From: Hydnum rufescens UP504
Lineage: Eukaryota > Basidiomycota > Agaricomycetes > Cantharellales > Hydnaceae
Length of the DNA: 64,000 bases
Direction of reading: 5' to 3'
Assembly (NCBI GenBank): GCA_014904985.1
Contig: MU129112.1
Coordinates: 36,150-100,149 of the forward strand
Shown here: positions 47,757 through 59,391 of the stretch, piece by piece
Numbering within the stretch: position 1 is the first letter of the stretch
How the letters are laid out: every line of letters starts with the position of its first letter
The notes under the pieces: model-generated
The model's input: only the letters and a program-made list of their open reading frames with translations
Database searches by the model: none
What the model was told of the DNA's origin: nothing
Position numbers and translations under genes: made by a program

Positions 47757-48616
47757 AGCACGAAGACCCGCAACGCTAAGTACGTGTGGCCGCCGTCAGT
47801 CGGCTGGCAGCAAACAGTGCAAACAGCACTCTTGACTTTCCGTTAGTGTTGCCGCGACTCCGCTTGGTTCGACTTTGGCTTGACTTCGGGCGACTCCGCA
47901 CGACTTCCGTCGACTTTGGCTTATCTCCGAAGTCAAGTCAACTTTAGGCCCTGTTCGGTTGCAAGAATCTGGATTCTTGGGCCAGATTCTTGCCAGATTC
48001 TTTGGAGATTCTTTTTGCTCTGAAAAAGAATCTTGAGTGCTTGGAGCTCCGTAGATTCTTCAAGATGAGGATCCAGTTGATGGGTCGGATTCCCACATCA
48101 ATTTCGGTATTTCTTACGGATTTTGATGTGGCCGAATTATCGGGTCCTTTTATTATGCTCTTGACACTGTCCTTTGATATGTTCCCACTCTCAGCCAAAT
48201 AAGGAAAAACAAATTGTTAATTAATGTCCTGAGCTCTGCACAGTGGTCTGGGGTTCAGGGTGCCCCCATGAGCCCTACACAGCAGCTGGGGTCTGCGGGG
48301 TATCCCTGCAATGCCTGGCTTTTGTCTACCAAATAAGGAAATAAAATTTATCCTGAGTGCACTTGGTCCTATGCAGCAGAAAGAAATGTGCAGCATCCCT
48401 ACAATAGTTCCCAGCAAGCCCCACTTAGCAGAATGGGGTCTGTGGGATGTTCCCACCCTACCAAGCTACTACAGGAGTTTCCATAGTACTTGATCTGGTG
48501 TTGAGTTGGGCTCATTGGACCATGAGAATCCAACCCATTGGCTGTAGTCCCAATAGTGTTGCTGCAACTCAGGCTTCAAGTCAACTTAAGTCCAAGTCAA
48601 GCTGCTTTCAAGCGGA
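47757..48616. other. Repeat-rich spacer left of the copia element
   Basis: Contains AGTC/GACTT-rich repeat DNA (47843-47947), a GATTCTT-rich segment (47965-48060) preceded by GGCCCTGTTCGGTTG, a typical look for DNA-transposon ends, and unexplained unique DNA. No gene supported. Confidence 0.5.
47843..47947. repeat. GACTT/AAGTCAA-rich repeat, copy 1
   Basis: Begins AGTGTTGCCGCGACTC and ends AAGTCAACTTTAGG. A related block begins AGTGTTGCTGCAACTC at 48555, is interrupted by the copia insertion at 48617-53432, and ends AAGTCAAATTTAGG at about 53548. The starts differ exactly as CG to TG and CG to CA. Confidence 0.6.
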
Positions 48617-48843
48617 TGTTAATGAGACATCCGCATGAACATCCCAGAAATAGCATCCGGCATCATGATGTGCCTACCGGATTTGGCCACAGGGTCCTTT
48701 CCTCAGTCCACCTAATAGTGACTGAGGTAAAGTCACCCTCTCTTATAGTTCTATACCCTAGCTCACTTATACTATGTAGTTCACCTTATTAGGTATATAA
48801 TCCATCCTCAGTCCACCTAATAGCAACTGAGTTCACCTTATTA
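48617..48843 (+). repeat. 5' LTR of the copia element
   Basis: Begins TGTTAATGAGACATC and ends CACCTTATTA. It is over 90% identical to the 3' LTR, with the differences concentrated at CG/CA/TG dinucleotides. Confidence 0.92.
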
Positions 48844-48875
48844 GGTTATGGGCCCATCACCCCCCATTGAGCAAA

Positions 48876-51800
48876 ATGACCTCGTCACTAAAATCTGAGA
48901 CACTGACATTTGCAAAACTCACAAATGGAAACTACATGGCATGGGTCTCACATGCCAAGGGACACCTCATGTCCTGCAGTGTTTGGAGTGTTGTGGAATG
49001 GGAAGATGCACCCCCCAAATACCTCTCTTCTCCTGGCTCCATCACACCTAGCCCTGCCCTGAATGAGAAGTGGGCTGAGTGGAAATGGAGGGATGAAAAG
49101 GCACATGGACTACTCATTGGGATAGTTGAGGATGACCAAATGCCAACCACGTCTGCTGCCAACAGCACCAAGGACCTCTGGGAAAAGCTTGCCAAGGCCC
49201 ATGAAGTCCAGCACAACAGCATGACTGCCTTCTATACAAAAATAGCAATGCTTAAGCATGAGTACAAGGATGGCAACTCAATGCAAAATCACATTGCCTC
49301 ATATGCAACTGACAACCATCTCCTCGGCCAGATTGACCCACAACACAGATTCAGCAATGAATTTCTTGCACAACTCCTCCTCATGTCTCTCCCATGGCTG
49401 TCAAACTGGGAAATCATCACCATATCTATGATCAATGCCACCTCCCAAACCTCACCACTCACATTCCGAGGTGTCTCAGCACACCTCCTCAAAGAAGCTG
49501 CCCACATCACTGGATCTGGAACATCAGGTGACAGCTCTGCCCTAGTTGCCAAAAGATCCTCTGATACCTGGAACAAAGGATCTCAAAACCAAGGAAAGAG
49601 ATCAAACCCTTCAGACAACAAGAAAAGGTCCACCTGTGACTACTGTCTCAAACCTGGACACTCAACCAGTGAATGCAACCTCAAGCACAAAACCAAGGAA
49701 GCAGCTGCAGCTCAAGAAGAGGCAGCCAAGAAGAAGGGAAAAGAACCTGCAACTGCACACATTGCCAAGGCAGCAACCACTAAGTCATGCACCTCATCAC
49801 CATCAACCCTGTTTGACAGTGAGTCCGACAATGCTGCTACTGCAAACTTCACTCATGTACACCACCCAGCTGACCCTGATGACCAATTGGAACTCCCCAA
49901 CTCTGAAGATGACCAAATCTATGTCCTCATTGCCCAAGCAAACTTGGCCTCATCCCTGAACACCAATATGTTCATTGACTCTGGATGTTCCCGGCACATG
50001 TCCCCCCATCATGAGTGGTTTGATGACAATACATTCACCCCCCTAAAATGCCCTATTACCATCAGCCTTGGTGACGGCTCTGTCATACATGCAACAGCCA
50101 AAGGGTCCCTCAAATACAACATGAGCACAGAAGGCAAAGCCAAGACAGTGGCCATAACTGACATCCTATACACCCTGAAACTTGCAACTACCCTATTATC
50201 AGTTGCCAGCTTCACTGCGCACAGTGGGAACAAAGTCATCTTCGACAATGACTGCTGTTATGTAATCACGAAGGATGACTCCTGAGGCATTGAAGCAAGA
50301 AAGGGACCCAGTGGCCTGTATCATGTTCTCGGTCAGCCACTCCCTACTACAATGCATAGCCACCTTGCTAAGGAATCCTGCCACATTGACATCAATGACC
50401 TCCACAGATGCCTCGGCCATGCAAACTATGACTCGCTAAAGCAGCTCATAAGAAAAGGCCTCATCTGAGGATACAAAACAGTGGGAGGGACACCTGAATT
50501 CTGCGAGGGGTGCATCCATGGCAAACACAAACACAACCCCTTCCCAACTGAATCCTTCAGTAAATCACCTCTAGCCCTCCACCCTCTCGACCTCATCCAC
50601 TCAGACATCTGTGGCCCACTCAAGGAGTCCATTTGAGGGAATCACTATTTTGTGACATTCATAGATGACAATACACATTTTGTCTTGATATACTTGATGC
50701 AGCAGAAGAGTGAAACAAAAGAACACTTCAAAACCTGGCAGAAAGCAGTTGAGCTCCAACATGGGCAAAAAATCAAATGGCTCAGATCTGACAATGGTGG
50801 TGAATACACTAATGAAGCATTCCAATCACACCTCAGAGAGCATGGAATCATACATGAAACCACCACCCCCTACACACCAGAACAGAACAGACTGGCAGAG
50901 TGGATGAACCACACAATTGTTGAGAAGACACAATCCATGCTGTGGGAAGCCAATCTCTCCACTGGATTCTGGGGCGAATGCACCTCAACTGCTGTCAAAC
51001 TCATCAACATCAGCATCACCTCAGCAGTACAAGGCACCACACCCTACAAAAAATGGCATGGCACCAAGCCCTCAATCCTCCATCTTCGACCCTTTGGCTG
51101 CACAGCTTACATACACATCCCAAAAGATAAATGCACCAAACTGGACTTGAAGATCTGAAAAGGCATCCTCCTTGGCTACCAGGATAATTCCAAAGCATAT
51201 TGGATCTGGGACCCAGCCCAGAGGAAACTGCACATCTCCTGTGACATCATATTCAACTCCACCCCACCCCACACCCCCAAGACACATGCAGACCCTGACC
51301 TCACAGCCCCCTCCCCCCCGACCATTGAGGATATCCCCGATGATGATGGTGAATCCATGACTGAACCAACACCACAGCCACCACCACTGCCACAGCCCCC
51401 ACAACAATGTCACATGGAAATTGAACTCCTTGGTACACCACAGGACCTGGGCAAACAGATCCCCAAACCCTCTTGGAAAATATGGGAGAACCTACCCACA
51501 CCCCCTCTGCCAGACCATGATAGTGCTGAGCAGAATCCCAGCACAGCCCAAAACAACTTCATTCAGTGCCTCTCCACATTTGGGTTTCTCAATGAACCAT
51601 GCACCTATTGCAAAGCCATGAACTGACCTGAGGCAGACAAGTGGGAGGAAGCTGTCAACAAAGAACTTGACACCTTGGAGATGATGGATGTCCTCCAAGA
51701 ATGTGCCCTACCACCAGGCCAGAAGGCCATAGGCACACAGTGTGTCTTCTGTCTCAAGCAGAATGCCAACGGGGCTGTGGAGAGATACAAATGTCGCCTA

Positions 51801-53228
51801 GTTGCCCAAGGTTTCACCCAGGAGCCTGGCATTGACTACTTTGAGACTGAAGTGCCAGTAGCCAAGATCCAATCAATCTGACTCCTACTTGGCCTTGCCA
51901 CCACACTATCACTCCACATCCAACAATTTGACTTTGACACCACATACCTGAATGTGAGATTAAAAGAGGAAATATACATCCATATCACAGACAACATCAC
52001 CAGGAAATACAGTCACCTCAATGGAAAGGTATTCCGACTACTCCAAGCACTCTATGGCCTCAAACAGGCAGGCTGCATCTGGAATGACACCCTAGATGCT
52101 GAAATCATCAAGCTCAGCTACACATGGTGCAACACTGACACCTGCATCTACATCTTCTGCAAAGGGGACACAGTAATATTTCTTGCTATATACGTGGATG
52201 ACTGCCTCATGGCTGGGAACAATTCAGAGCTCATGGAGCAACATGGGAAAACCCTTCAGAGGCATTTCAAAATGTGAAAGATCACCAACTCAGATGATAC
52301 TCAACAGTTCCTCATCCTAGGGGCCACCTTCACATACAACCAAGCCACATGCACTATCTCCATGTGTCAGGAATGATACATCAGGGATATGCAAGAATGG
52401 TATGGACTCACTGATGCGAAACCTGCACCCACTCCCTTCACTTCTGGATTCAAACCAACTGCTGCCAATTGCCCAAGTTCCGAATCTGAAAAGAAAGAAA
52501 TGGAAGTTGTACCTTTCCAGAGTCTCATTGGCAGCCTCATGTATGCCACAAACTGCACCTGCCCAGACATTGCATACTCAGTGGGAGCACTGTGACAATT
52601 CACTGCAAACCCAGGCTGCTGTCACTGGAACGAGGCTAAGCAAATCCTTCGCTATCTCATTGCCACCTGCAATCATTCATTAACATACCATGGCAACACT
52701 GTAGACACAGACCAACTAAACAGCAGGCTTATCCATGCATATGCTGACTCAGATTATGCCAGGAATGTTGACAACCAGTGCTCCACCAGTGGATACATAA
52801 CTTTCATTGCTGGAGGGGCAATCTCCTGGAGCAGTAAGCTGCAGCCAATTGTAGCCCTATCCACCAGGGAGGCAGAGTATGTAGGGTCAGCAATTGCCAG
52901 GGCCAAGATCACATGGCTATGTAACTTCCTCGCAGAACTCGGTTTCCCACAGACAAGCCCAACCAATCTATGACTTGATAACCAATGCAGCATTCAGTGG
53001 AACAACAACCTGACAAATAACAGCCGCACCAAGCATATCCACATTTGGTTCCACTACACCAGACAGCTAATCACCAAAGGAGACGTCTTGGTGTCCTACT
53101 GCCCAACTGAAAGCATGATCATGGACATCTTAACCAAGAACCTCAACCAGGACCATCACCAGAAATTCACCAAAGCACTGGGACTGGTTCTGCATTCGAG
53201 TGGGAGTGTTAATGAGACATCTGTGTGA
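48876..53228 (+). pseudogene. Copia gag-pol, closed by ten in-frame TGA codons
   Basis: One frame runs from ATG 48876 into the 3' LTR with no frameshift. Gag: zinc knuckle CDYCLKPGHSTSEC (about 49635). Protease: FIDSGCSRHM (about 49980). Integrase: HHCC with HRCLGHANYDSL and CEGCIHGKHKHNPF, core FIDDNTHF, RSDNGGEYTN, PYTPEQN. RT: YGLKQAGCIWND and IYVDDCLMAG (about 52190). RNase H: AYADSDYARN and LSTREAEYVGSA. Stops lie at 50283, 50466, 50634, 51156, 51624, 51879, 52275, 52374, 52593 and 52971, all TGA, with none TAA or TAG. Several fall where copia proteins normally have Arg, which fits CGA to TGA. Not functional as it stands. Confidence 0.92.
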
Positions 53229-53432
53229 ATGTCCCAGAAATAGCATCCGGCATCATGACATGCCTACTGGATTTGGCCGTGGGTCCTTTCCTCAGTCCAC
53301 CTAATAGTGACTGAGGTAAAGTCACCCTCTCTTATAGTTCTATACCCTAGCTCACTTATACTATGTAGTTCACCTTATTAGGTATATAATCCATCCTCAG
53401 TCTGCCTAATAGCAACTGAGTTCGCCTTATTA
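53207..53432 (+). repeat. 3' LTR of the copia element
   Basis: Begins TGTTAATGAGACATC and ends CGCCTTATTA; the partner of 48617-48843. Confidence 0.92.
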
Positions 53433-53828
53433 GCAGAGTCAAGCCAAGTTGATTGATTACAAATCATTGACTTGAGATGACTTCAGCCCAACTTGGCTTT
53501 GCTCAAAAGTCAGCTCAAGTCATCAAGTCAAATTTAGGGCACAATAAGGTAGGCCTCATTCATACCCATCAAGTCTCTGGCAATTGCCTGATCAATCACA
53601 TGATGGGTTAGGGTTAGGGTTTAGGTGCTCAAATTTGGGAACCCATAGCCAATTTTGATGTACCTTTCCTAGGCTCCAGCTGTGATGCTCAGCTATGATT
53701 CACCATCAAGTAAACCTATTCCTATCTAAGCTAAGTACTGATTTCTTTCTCTAGGTCCATCATTAGTGTGTCTGGGAGGACATGGTGACCCTGGTATTTT
53801 TTATTAGCCCATGCTGCTTGCATGCCAT
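53433..53828. other. Spacer right of copia, with telomere-like repeat
   Basis: The first 115 bp complete the GACTT-rich repeat interrupted by copia. At 53605-53625 stands GGGTTAGGGTTAGGGTTTAG, three fungal-type TTAGGG telomere units, the last imperfect. No gene. Confidence 0.6.
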
Positions 53829-55957
53829 TTAGCCCCTTATGGTATGCATCCATAAGTCATAATGAACACATAAAAAATCTACTGGAGTGAATGAGGATAG
53901 AGGAATTCTCCAGGGGGCCACAACTCACTGGTGCATTGAAATAATAGGAACAGATTCTAGAGTGCTTATAACATTCTGCTCCAGCTCTGTCTGATTTGAA
54001 GACTCTGGATATTGGTGGTACACATGCTTTGTGTATCCCCAATTGTTTTCAATGAAATTGCATTCACAATGGAAATGAGGGTAAAAGATGATACTGAAAC
54101 CCCACTGTTCCCCAAGTTCCTCAAGCCTTGACTTCTGGCCTCAAAAATTGGGCTGATCAAAGACAGCCTTTCTACAGCAGCATGGTGGTGAGTTGGGTGG
54201 GATTATTGAATCTTGCACTGGAAGTTTGGGCATTGTGCCTTGAGACCCTGGGCATTGATATTATGCTCCTCCAGAATTATCAGCATCCCCTTAAATTGGC
54301 ACATATGTTCATGGCCTGGTGGGAAATAGAGTGATTGTGGGGAACCATCTGGGAACTTGCTGTTGCACATCTGTCACTTCTCCTTCATCACATTCCTGCT
54401 GCCATCCTGGATTGTTTTTCCAGTTGCATCATGCATGACCACATCAACAAGAAAGTTATGAGGTTTGTTTGGGATGCTTTTCAGCATCTTTGATGCTGAG
54501 AGGGTGTCATCCAGGCACTTTTTGTGAATAGTTGCATTGTCAAAGGCAAGGACATGGTCATCATAAGGATAGTATTTGTCCAGGATGTCCATTGCATGAG
54601 TGACCTGTTCCAGGATGCCATCATTGGTGAAGTACCCTTCACAGTTCTTACCTGCTTTAAAGAGCACACAAGCTGCATCTAAGCCATTAGGTGAGCATAA
54701 CCAACTGTAGTCTGGAGAGGTGAAGTTGGAGACCATCAGTGATGGACCTTCACCCTTTTGTATAGGTTTTGGAGTCTTGCTCTCATGCACCCAGTGCACC
54801 TTGTGCCAATCATGTGCATAAAAAGTGGATTCATTGTGAGTCCAGATCATGGTCCTTTGGCCTGCCCCCTCAACCATAATCTCTTGACCTTCCCTGTCCC
54901 AGACCCTCAGCAAAGGCAGTAGCCTATCCCATAATGGCAGGAATGTATTTTGATGATATGCAATGATGTCTGCACATTTGTGTCCATCAGTGTATTGGCC
55001 ATGTGGTTGTTTCTCCCAGTGATATTGCATGACTTTCATCCACCATTATGCTGTTTCCAGGCTGATGGTTTTCTTTAGGCTGAAGCAAGATTTTATGTCA
55101 GGTGAGTCAAGATATTGTACAATATCAATAGCAGCAATGAATTTTCCCTTGGATTGCAGGTGCAAATGAATTTTGGCAGTGAGGTCCTCATCTACAAGAG
55201 CAGATATATTCCAGTGACCATAAATGTTGAGGGGGAGTGCATTGCAATCCAGAATAAATGCATGAGTCCACTCTTGCACCTGTTGTGCCAACCACAGACC
55301 TTTTCCTGCAGCTTTTGCAGCAATCAGTGAGGTTTGACTCCATGCTGTGGTGGTATTGAAGCTGCTGCCACCCTTTGAACTTGTGATGTATAGATTCAGA
55401 AAAATCTTCATCATTTCAAGTCTCCCCCAGTACATGTGCCCAAGCCCAAGGTCATTGTAACCAGGACCAGACTTATGTCATGGTTTTAATATTTCCTCAA
55501 GATCTTTGAGTGTGCAGCCTGCATCACTCAAGGAAGGTGGAGGAAGGAAAGTATTTTTTGTGGTACACAGTGGACTTGTGTTGACATCCCCAACATCATC
55601 ACAGTTCTCCTCCTGTTGAGCCAGAATTTCATCATTGAGAGAAGGTGATAATATTCCAGAGGTTTCTTCTGTCTGCAATAGCTTGATTGTGGGTGGAGCA
55701 TGAGGTGGTGGAGATATTGGGGAGCCCAGACATGTGGAATCAGCAGTGTTGCTACAGTGAAATGACTCCAAATTGGTAGGGAACTCTTCCTCTTCACTCT
55801 CACTATCAATGAGAATAGGAACAATTGTGGGGCAGTGTGCAATAGGTGAGGGTGGGTTGGGAGAAAGTGAGTTGGGAGATGGTGAGCCAGGAGAAGGTGG
55901 TACCATGTGGACAGGAATGATGGGATTATGAGAATATTTGATGGATTGGTGAGTCAT
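53829..55957 (-). pseudogene. Tc1/mariner-type (DDE) transposase pseudogene
   Basis: Resembles a DDE transposase family abundant in agaricomycetes. From ATG 55957: a Ser/Pro-rich N-terminus, then GPGYNDLGLGHMYWGRLEMM, LPLNIYGHWNIS, and IAAIDIVQYLDSPDIKS. Catalytic region: TMIWTHNESTFYAHDW (N where a D is normal), VLFKAGKNCEGYFTNDGIL, and VLAFDNATIHKK. The third acidic residue is in FHCECNFIENNWGY (about 54040), which lies in another frame, so there is a frameshift after 54300. In-frame stops: TGA 55478-55480, TAA 55046-55048 and TGA 54374-54376. Terminal inverted repeats were not found. The lost first Asp plus the stops make it inactive. Confidence 0.8.
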
Positions 55958-57124
55958 AGGATCTGGTTTGAATCACCTGGTGAGCTGATTCCCATTTTTT
56001 TCAGACTCAGCAAGTGCTTTCTTATTTGTGGCTCTGCGGTGTCACTCTGTGGAATCAGCTCTCCTTCCCATTTTTTTATACAAGACAGATATGCCTTTTA
56101 CAGTGCCTCAAACCTGGATCCTTTAATCCTCTTGGAGTCTGTGCATCCCAGTGGCCAGGATTGCAGCAAAACCATCAGGAGTATTCAGGGGAACATCATC
56201 TTCAGAAAGGTGGGATTCATCAGAAGCAATGGAGCCATAGTCTGAGGGTGTGTCCACAATATCTATAGCAAGGGGCCATCATCCCCATCTGAGTCAGAAC
56301 TTGAGGGAATAGTTATTGGTTCTACAGGTATTGCCGCAATAAACCCCTCAAAAAAACTGAGGCACATGAGTTTCTGGGAATGCCCAGATACATAATCAGA
56401 GGTGCCCACTTGTATCTACATATAGAATGTCTCACAGGGCAAGTCTCCCCAAGTTTTCTTCATTGTCTTTCGGTGCTTCTCTTTTCCTATGGCATCTCCT
56501 AACTTAAAGACTCCATCTAATCACCTCTGAATCCCTTCAATGTGTTTTGGATGAAAATCCATCCCCTCACCTGTGATTTCTGCATAAATTTCATTGAAGT
56601 TTCTTTTCAGGGATTGAATATAACTGGCTTTGAAGCATACCTGGATGAAAAGGTACTTAGCCTTGATGTAGAATTATTATTATGAAGGAAATTACCTGAT
56701 TAAGCCCATCAATGTCAGCAAATGGGCTCTCATGTACTTGCCCATTTCTTTTGTCACCAAGGGAGCATGTGGAGCTGCCAGAATGTGAAGGTTGGGGTGA
56801 GGGAGGAGTATCCATGTCTACATCATTCTCTGAATCCAGCCCAGCATCTGCAACTGCTTCAGAAGGGGATACCATTGGGGCATCACCATGGATGCCAGGA
56901 ATATAGTAAAAGGGAGTTGTGTGATGCTGGTGAAGGTTGTAGAAAAATTGAAGACCATGTTTATCAGTGCTGAGTAATACATTGGTGCATCACATGAGAT
57001 GCTTACACACAAGGAAGCAGCTGACCAAGTACAATGGACAGCTACAGGTCCAATCCACAATTGACATGTGATACTGGCCAGCCTCCTGCTCTGCTTCCTC
57101 ATGCAGCCAGCCGAGACATTCAGA
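55958..57124. other. Repeat-derived spacer, no gene supported
   Basis: Minus-strand stretches such as 56657-56875 (Ser/Pro/Asp-rich) look like disordered transposon protein, perhaps N-terminal parts of the fragment at 57125-57480. No intact frame, no clear ends. Confidence 0.4.
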
Positions 57125-57480
57125 TCACCATGCTTTGGATTTTCGTATGTTCCCAATTATTAATTGTTCCTTTTTGGTATGGTGAGCTTTGTCTGATTTT
57201 GAATAGTCTGCCCATATCTTCTTTAGATTGGCCTGCCATGGTGCAAGCTGTTTTGGTTGCCCAATTTGCTGCCGGTTGAGGTGGTAATCAAGCTTGTTAT
57301 GGACAATGGGAATGACTTGTGTCATGATGAGATGGATAAGAAGGTCAAGACAAGGTCAATTGAATGTGTGGAGTGTTGAATGCTTAAGTTTATTCCAGAA
57401 GCCCTCAATGATCATAGTTGTGCACAAGAGAGATATAGTATCAGCAGCTGAACATGCCCATAATGCAGGCCGGTCAGTCA
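57125..57480 (-). pseudogene. Transposase-like C-terminal fragment
   Basis: Reads MIIEGFWNKLKHSTLHTFN, stop TGA, PCLDLLIHLIMTQVIP, then LAPWQANLKKIWADY. Motifs of this kind (ExFWxxLKH, xRPRLDLL, WRxxFK) occur in a basidiomycete transposase-like family. TGA and TGT stand where CGA and CGT (Arg-Pro-Arg) would be expected. Identification from memory and low-level similarity only. Confidence 0.4.
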
Positions 57481-57483
57481 AAT

Positions 57484-57600
57484 TGGGGACCTAATTAGGT
57501 ACCATTTTTGGGGAAGAAAATGGTACCTAATAGGTCCCCAGACAGTATGGCCGAAATATGGCCATTCCAATTCATTTCAGCCAATCCATGGCTGTGCTAG
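57484..57600. repeat. Palindrome-bearing direct repeat, left copy
   Basis: GGTACCATTTTTGGGG..AAAATGGTACC forms a hairpin (57498-57531) inside a longer stem GGGGACCTAAT..TAGGTCCCC. The same arrangement, including the following TATGGCC..ATGGCC, recurs at 59530-59645 in the same orientation. It lies at the downstream (minus-strand 3') end of array block 1. Confidence 0.7.
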
Positions 57601-57699
57601 ATTATATATTTATTTATTATTATTACTACTATAATTATATACATATTATGCTATATATATATTATCCCCACCCCCCTGGGGTCTGCCACCACAGGGGGG

Positions 57700-59391
57700 G
57701 CATGGTTCCTGCTGGTCATGCACCTGCATATACCCACCACACCCACTGCAGCGGGTGGGGTTCATTTGCCCCAGTCAGGGCTGGTTCCATTTGGGTGCTC
57801 CCTCAAGGGAGCGGGTTTTCGTTCACAGGGGCCCATTCATGGTTTTTGTTCCCAGTGTGTCATTTGGTGGGTTCAGAGGGGGTTTGTGCGGATTCTGGTC
57901 AAGGATCTATAGAAATAAGGAATTCAATGTTAGTACAACATTAATGCAACGCAAAAAGAGCAGCTTATGCTGCTCTTTTTGCGCCACAAGACTAAGAAAT
58001 AAAAAAAAACACAACACAGACCTTGTACCCCACACCTGCAGGTGTAGGGTACTGGGGCTGTGCATGCTGGCTCGTCCATATGCTGGCTCGTACACACAGT
58101 GGTTTGTATGGGTCCCCTGTTGTTCGGGGGTCGATAGGTGGGGTTACAGGGGGTTCTTTGTCAGTATTCATTTGTGAGGGCAGTTGAAACCTACAAAATA
58201 TTATTTTTAAATTAGTTAGGAAATGAGGGCCACACAAAAAGAGCAGCTTTTGCTGCTCTTTTTGCTTGGCTGTAGCTAGTGAGGGGGGCAGGGACTTACC
58301 TTATATAGAACCACACACCCACTGTGGTGGGTGTGTGATTCTGGGCCCTTATTTGGCATGGCACTGTATGTCATGTTGTTGGTGCATTGCTGTGTTGTGT
58401 TGCCATGTACTGTGTTGTTCATTGTTTCGCAGGTTATTGTCATGCATTGGGCAGGCCCCAATCTAGAATAAAGTGTGTCAGTAAAAAAAAATTCTAAAGC
58501 AGCACAAAAAGAGCAGCTTATGCTGCTCTTTTTGCACCACAGGCATAAAGAATAAAAAATAACAAAATAAACCTTACCTTGTAGTACCCCACACCCACAG
58601 CAGCAGGTGTGGGGTACTGGGGCCGTACTCCGGCTCATGGGTGTGGCAGTTCGTATGGGGCCTGTCGTTTGGGTGTCGATGGGTGGGGTTATGGGGGTTC
58701 TTGTGTGGGTATTCGTTCATGTGGGAAGCAATGACCTAGAATATAAGATTGTATGTTAGTTAAGAGTTAAAGACCATGCAAAAAGAGCAGCTTTTGCTGC
58801 TCTTTTTGCATGCCTGTAGTTACTGGGGGGGGGACTCACATTATATAGTACCACACACCTGCCATGGTGGGTGTGTGGTTCCTGGGGCCTCATTTGGCAT
58901 GGTCGCATCCTTGTTTGGCATGTTGCCATAGGTCGTGTTGCCATGTGTTGCATTACCATGTGTCATGTCTTTGTTTGGTGTGTTGCCATGTTGTGCTGTC
59001 ATGTGTTGCATTTCTGTATTGCATTGCCAGATGTCACATTGCTGTGTCACATTTCCATACATCGCATGGCTGTTTGGGCTCTCATCATGCATTGGATGAG
59101 GCCTCAATCTAAAATAATAAAGAGACATTAGTACAATGTTCCAAAGCAGTGCAAAAAGAGCAGCTTTCACTGCTCTTTTTGCACTGTTGTATCTCCTAGA
59201 AAAAACACTCACCTTGTGACCACACACCCACAGTGGTGGGTGTGTGGTTGTGCGCTTGCCTTTTTGGGTGGTTGCTTGTTGTGGTTGCAGAGATAGGAAG
59301 CAAGATGCAGATTCAACACCGGCAATTGCCAATACCCAAGAAGTGCCCAAGCGCTGGTGCTGGGAGCACAGTACACAATAGTACCAAGCAT
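57700..59391 (-). other. Array block 1: six repeated exon-like units separated by hairpin introns
   Basis: Read on the minus strand from ATG 59391. Exon-like segments: 59391-59213, 59108-58840, 58735-58578, 58462-58300, 58190-58022 and 57906 to about 57700. Between them are introns 59212-59109, 58839-58736, 58577-58463, 58299-58191 and 58021-57907 (104-115 bp). Donors are GTGAGT, GTGAGT, GTAAGG, GTAAGT and GTCTGT; branch-like motifs include TACTAAC and CTAAC; acceptors end TTTTAG, TCTAG, TGTAG or TATAG. Every intron carries the palindrome AAAAAGAGCAGC..GCTGCTCTTTTT. Every exon ends in another palindrome of the CCACACACC..GGTGTGTGG type, which can read HTHHSGCVVLY. Exons 3 and 5, and exons 2 and 4, are paralogous. 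Frames are largely open but do not stay in phase throughout, so I do not call a protein. Function unknown. Confidence 0.6.

Larger units (their letters stand above)
48617..53432 (+). mobile_element. Full-length Ty1/copia LTR retrotransposon (4816 bp), inactivated
   Basis: Two LTRs of 226-227 bp flank one gag-pol reading frame in the copia order (gag, protease, integrase, RT, RNase H). Flanking pentamers GCGGA (48612-48616) and GCAGA (53433-53437) look like a 5-bp target duplication with one mutation. A purine-rich GTGGGAG precedes the 3' LTR at 53200-53206. It is inserted in GACTT-rich repeat DNA. Confidence 0.93.
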
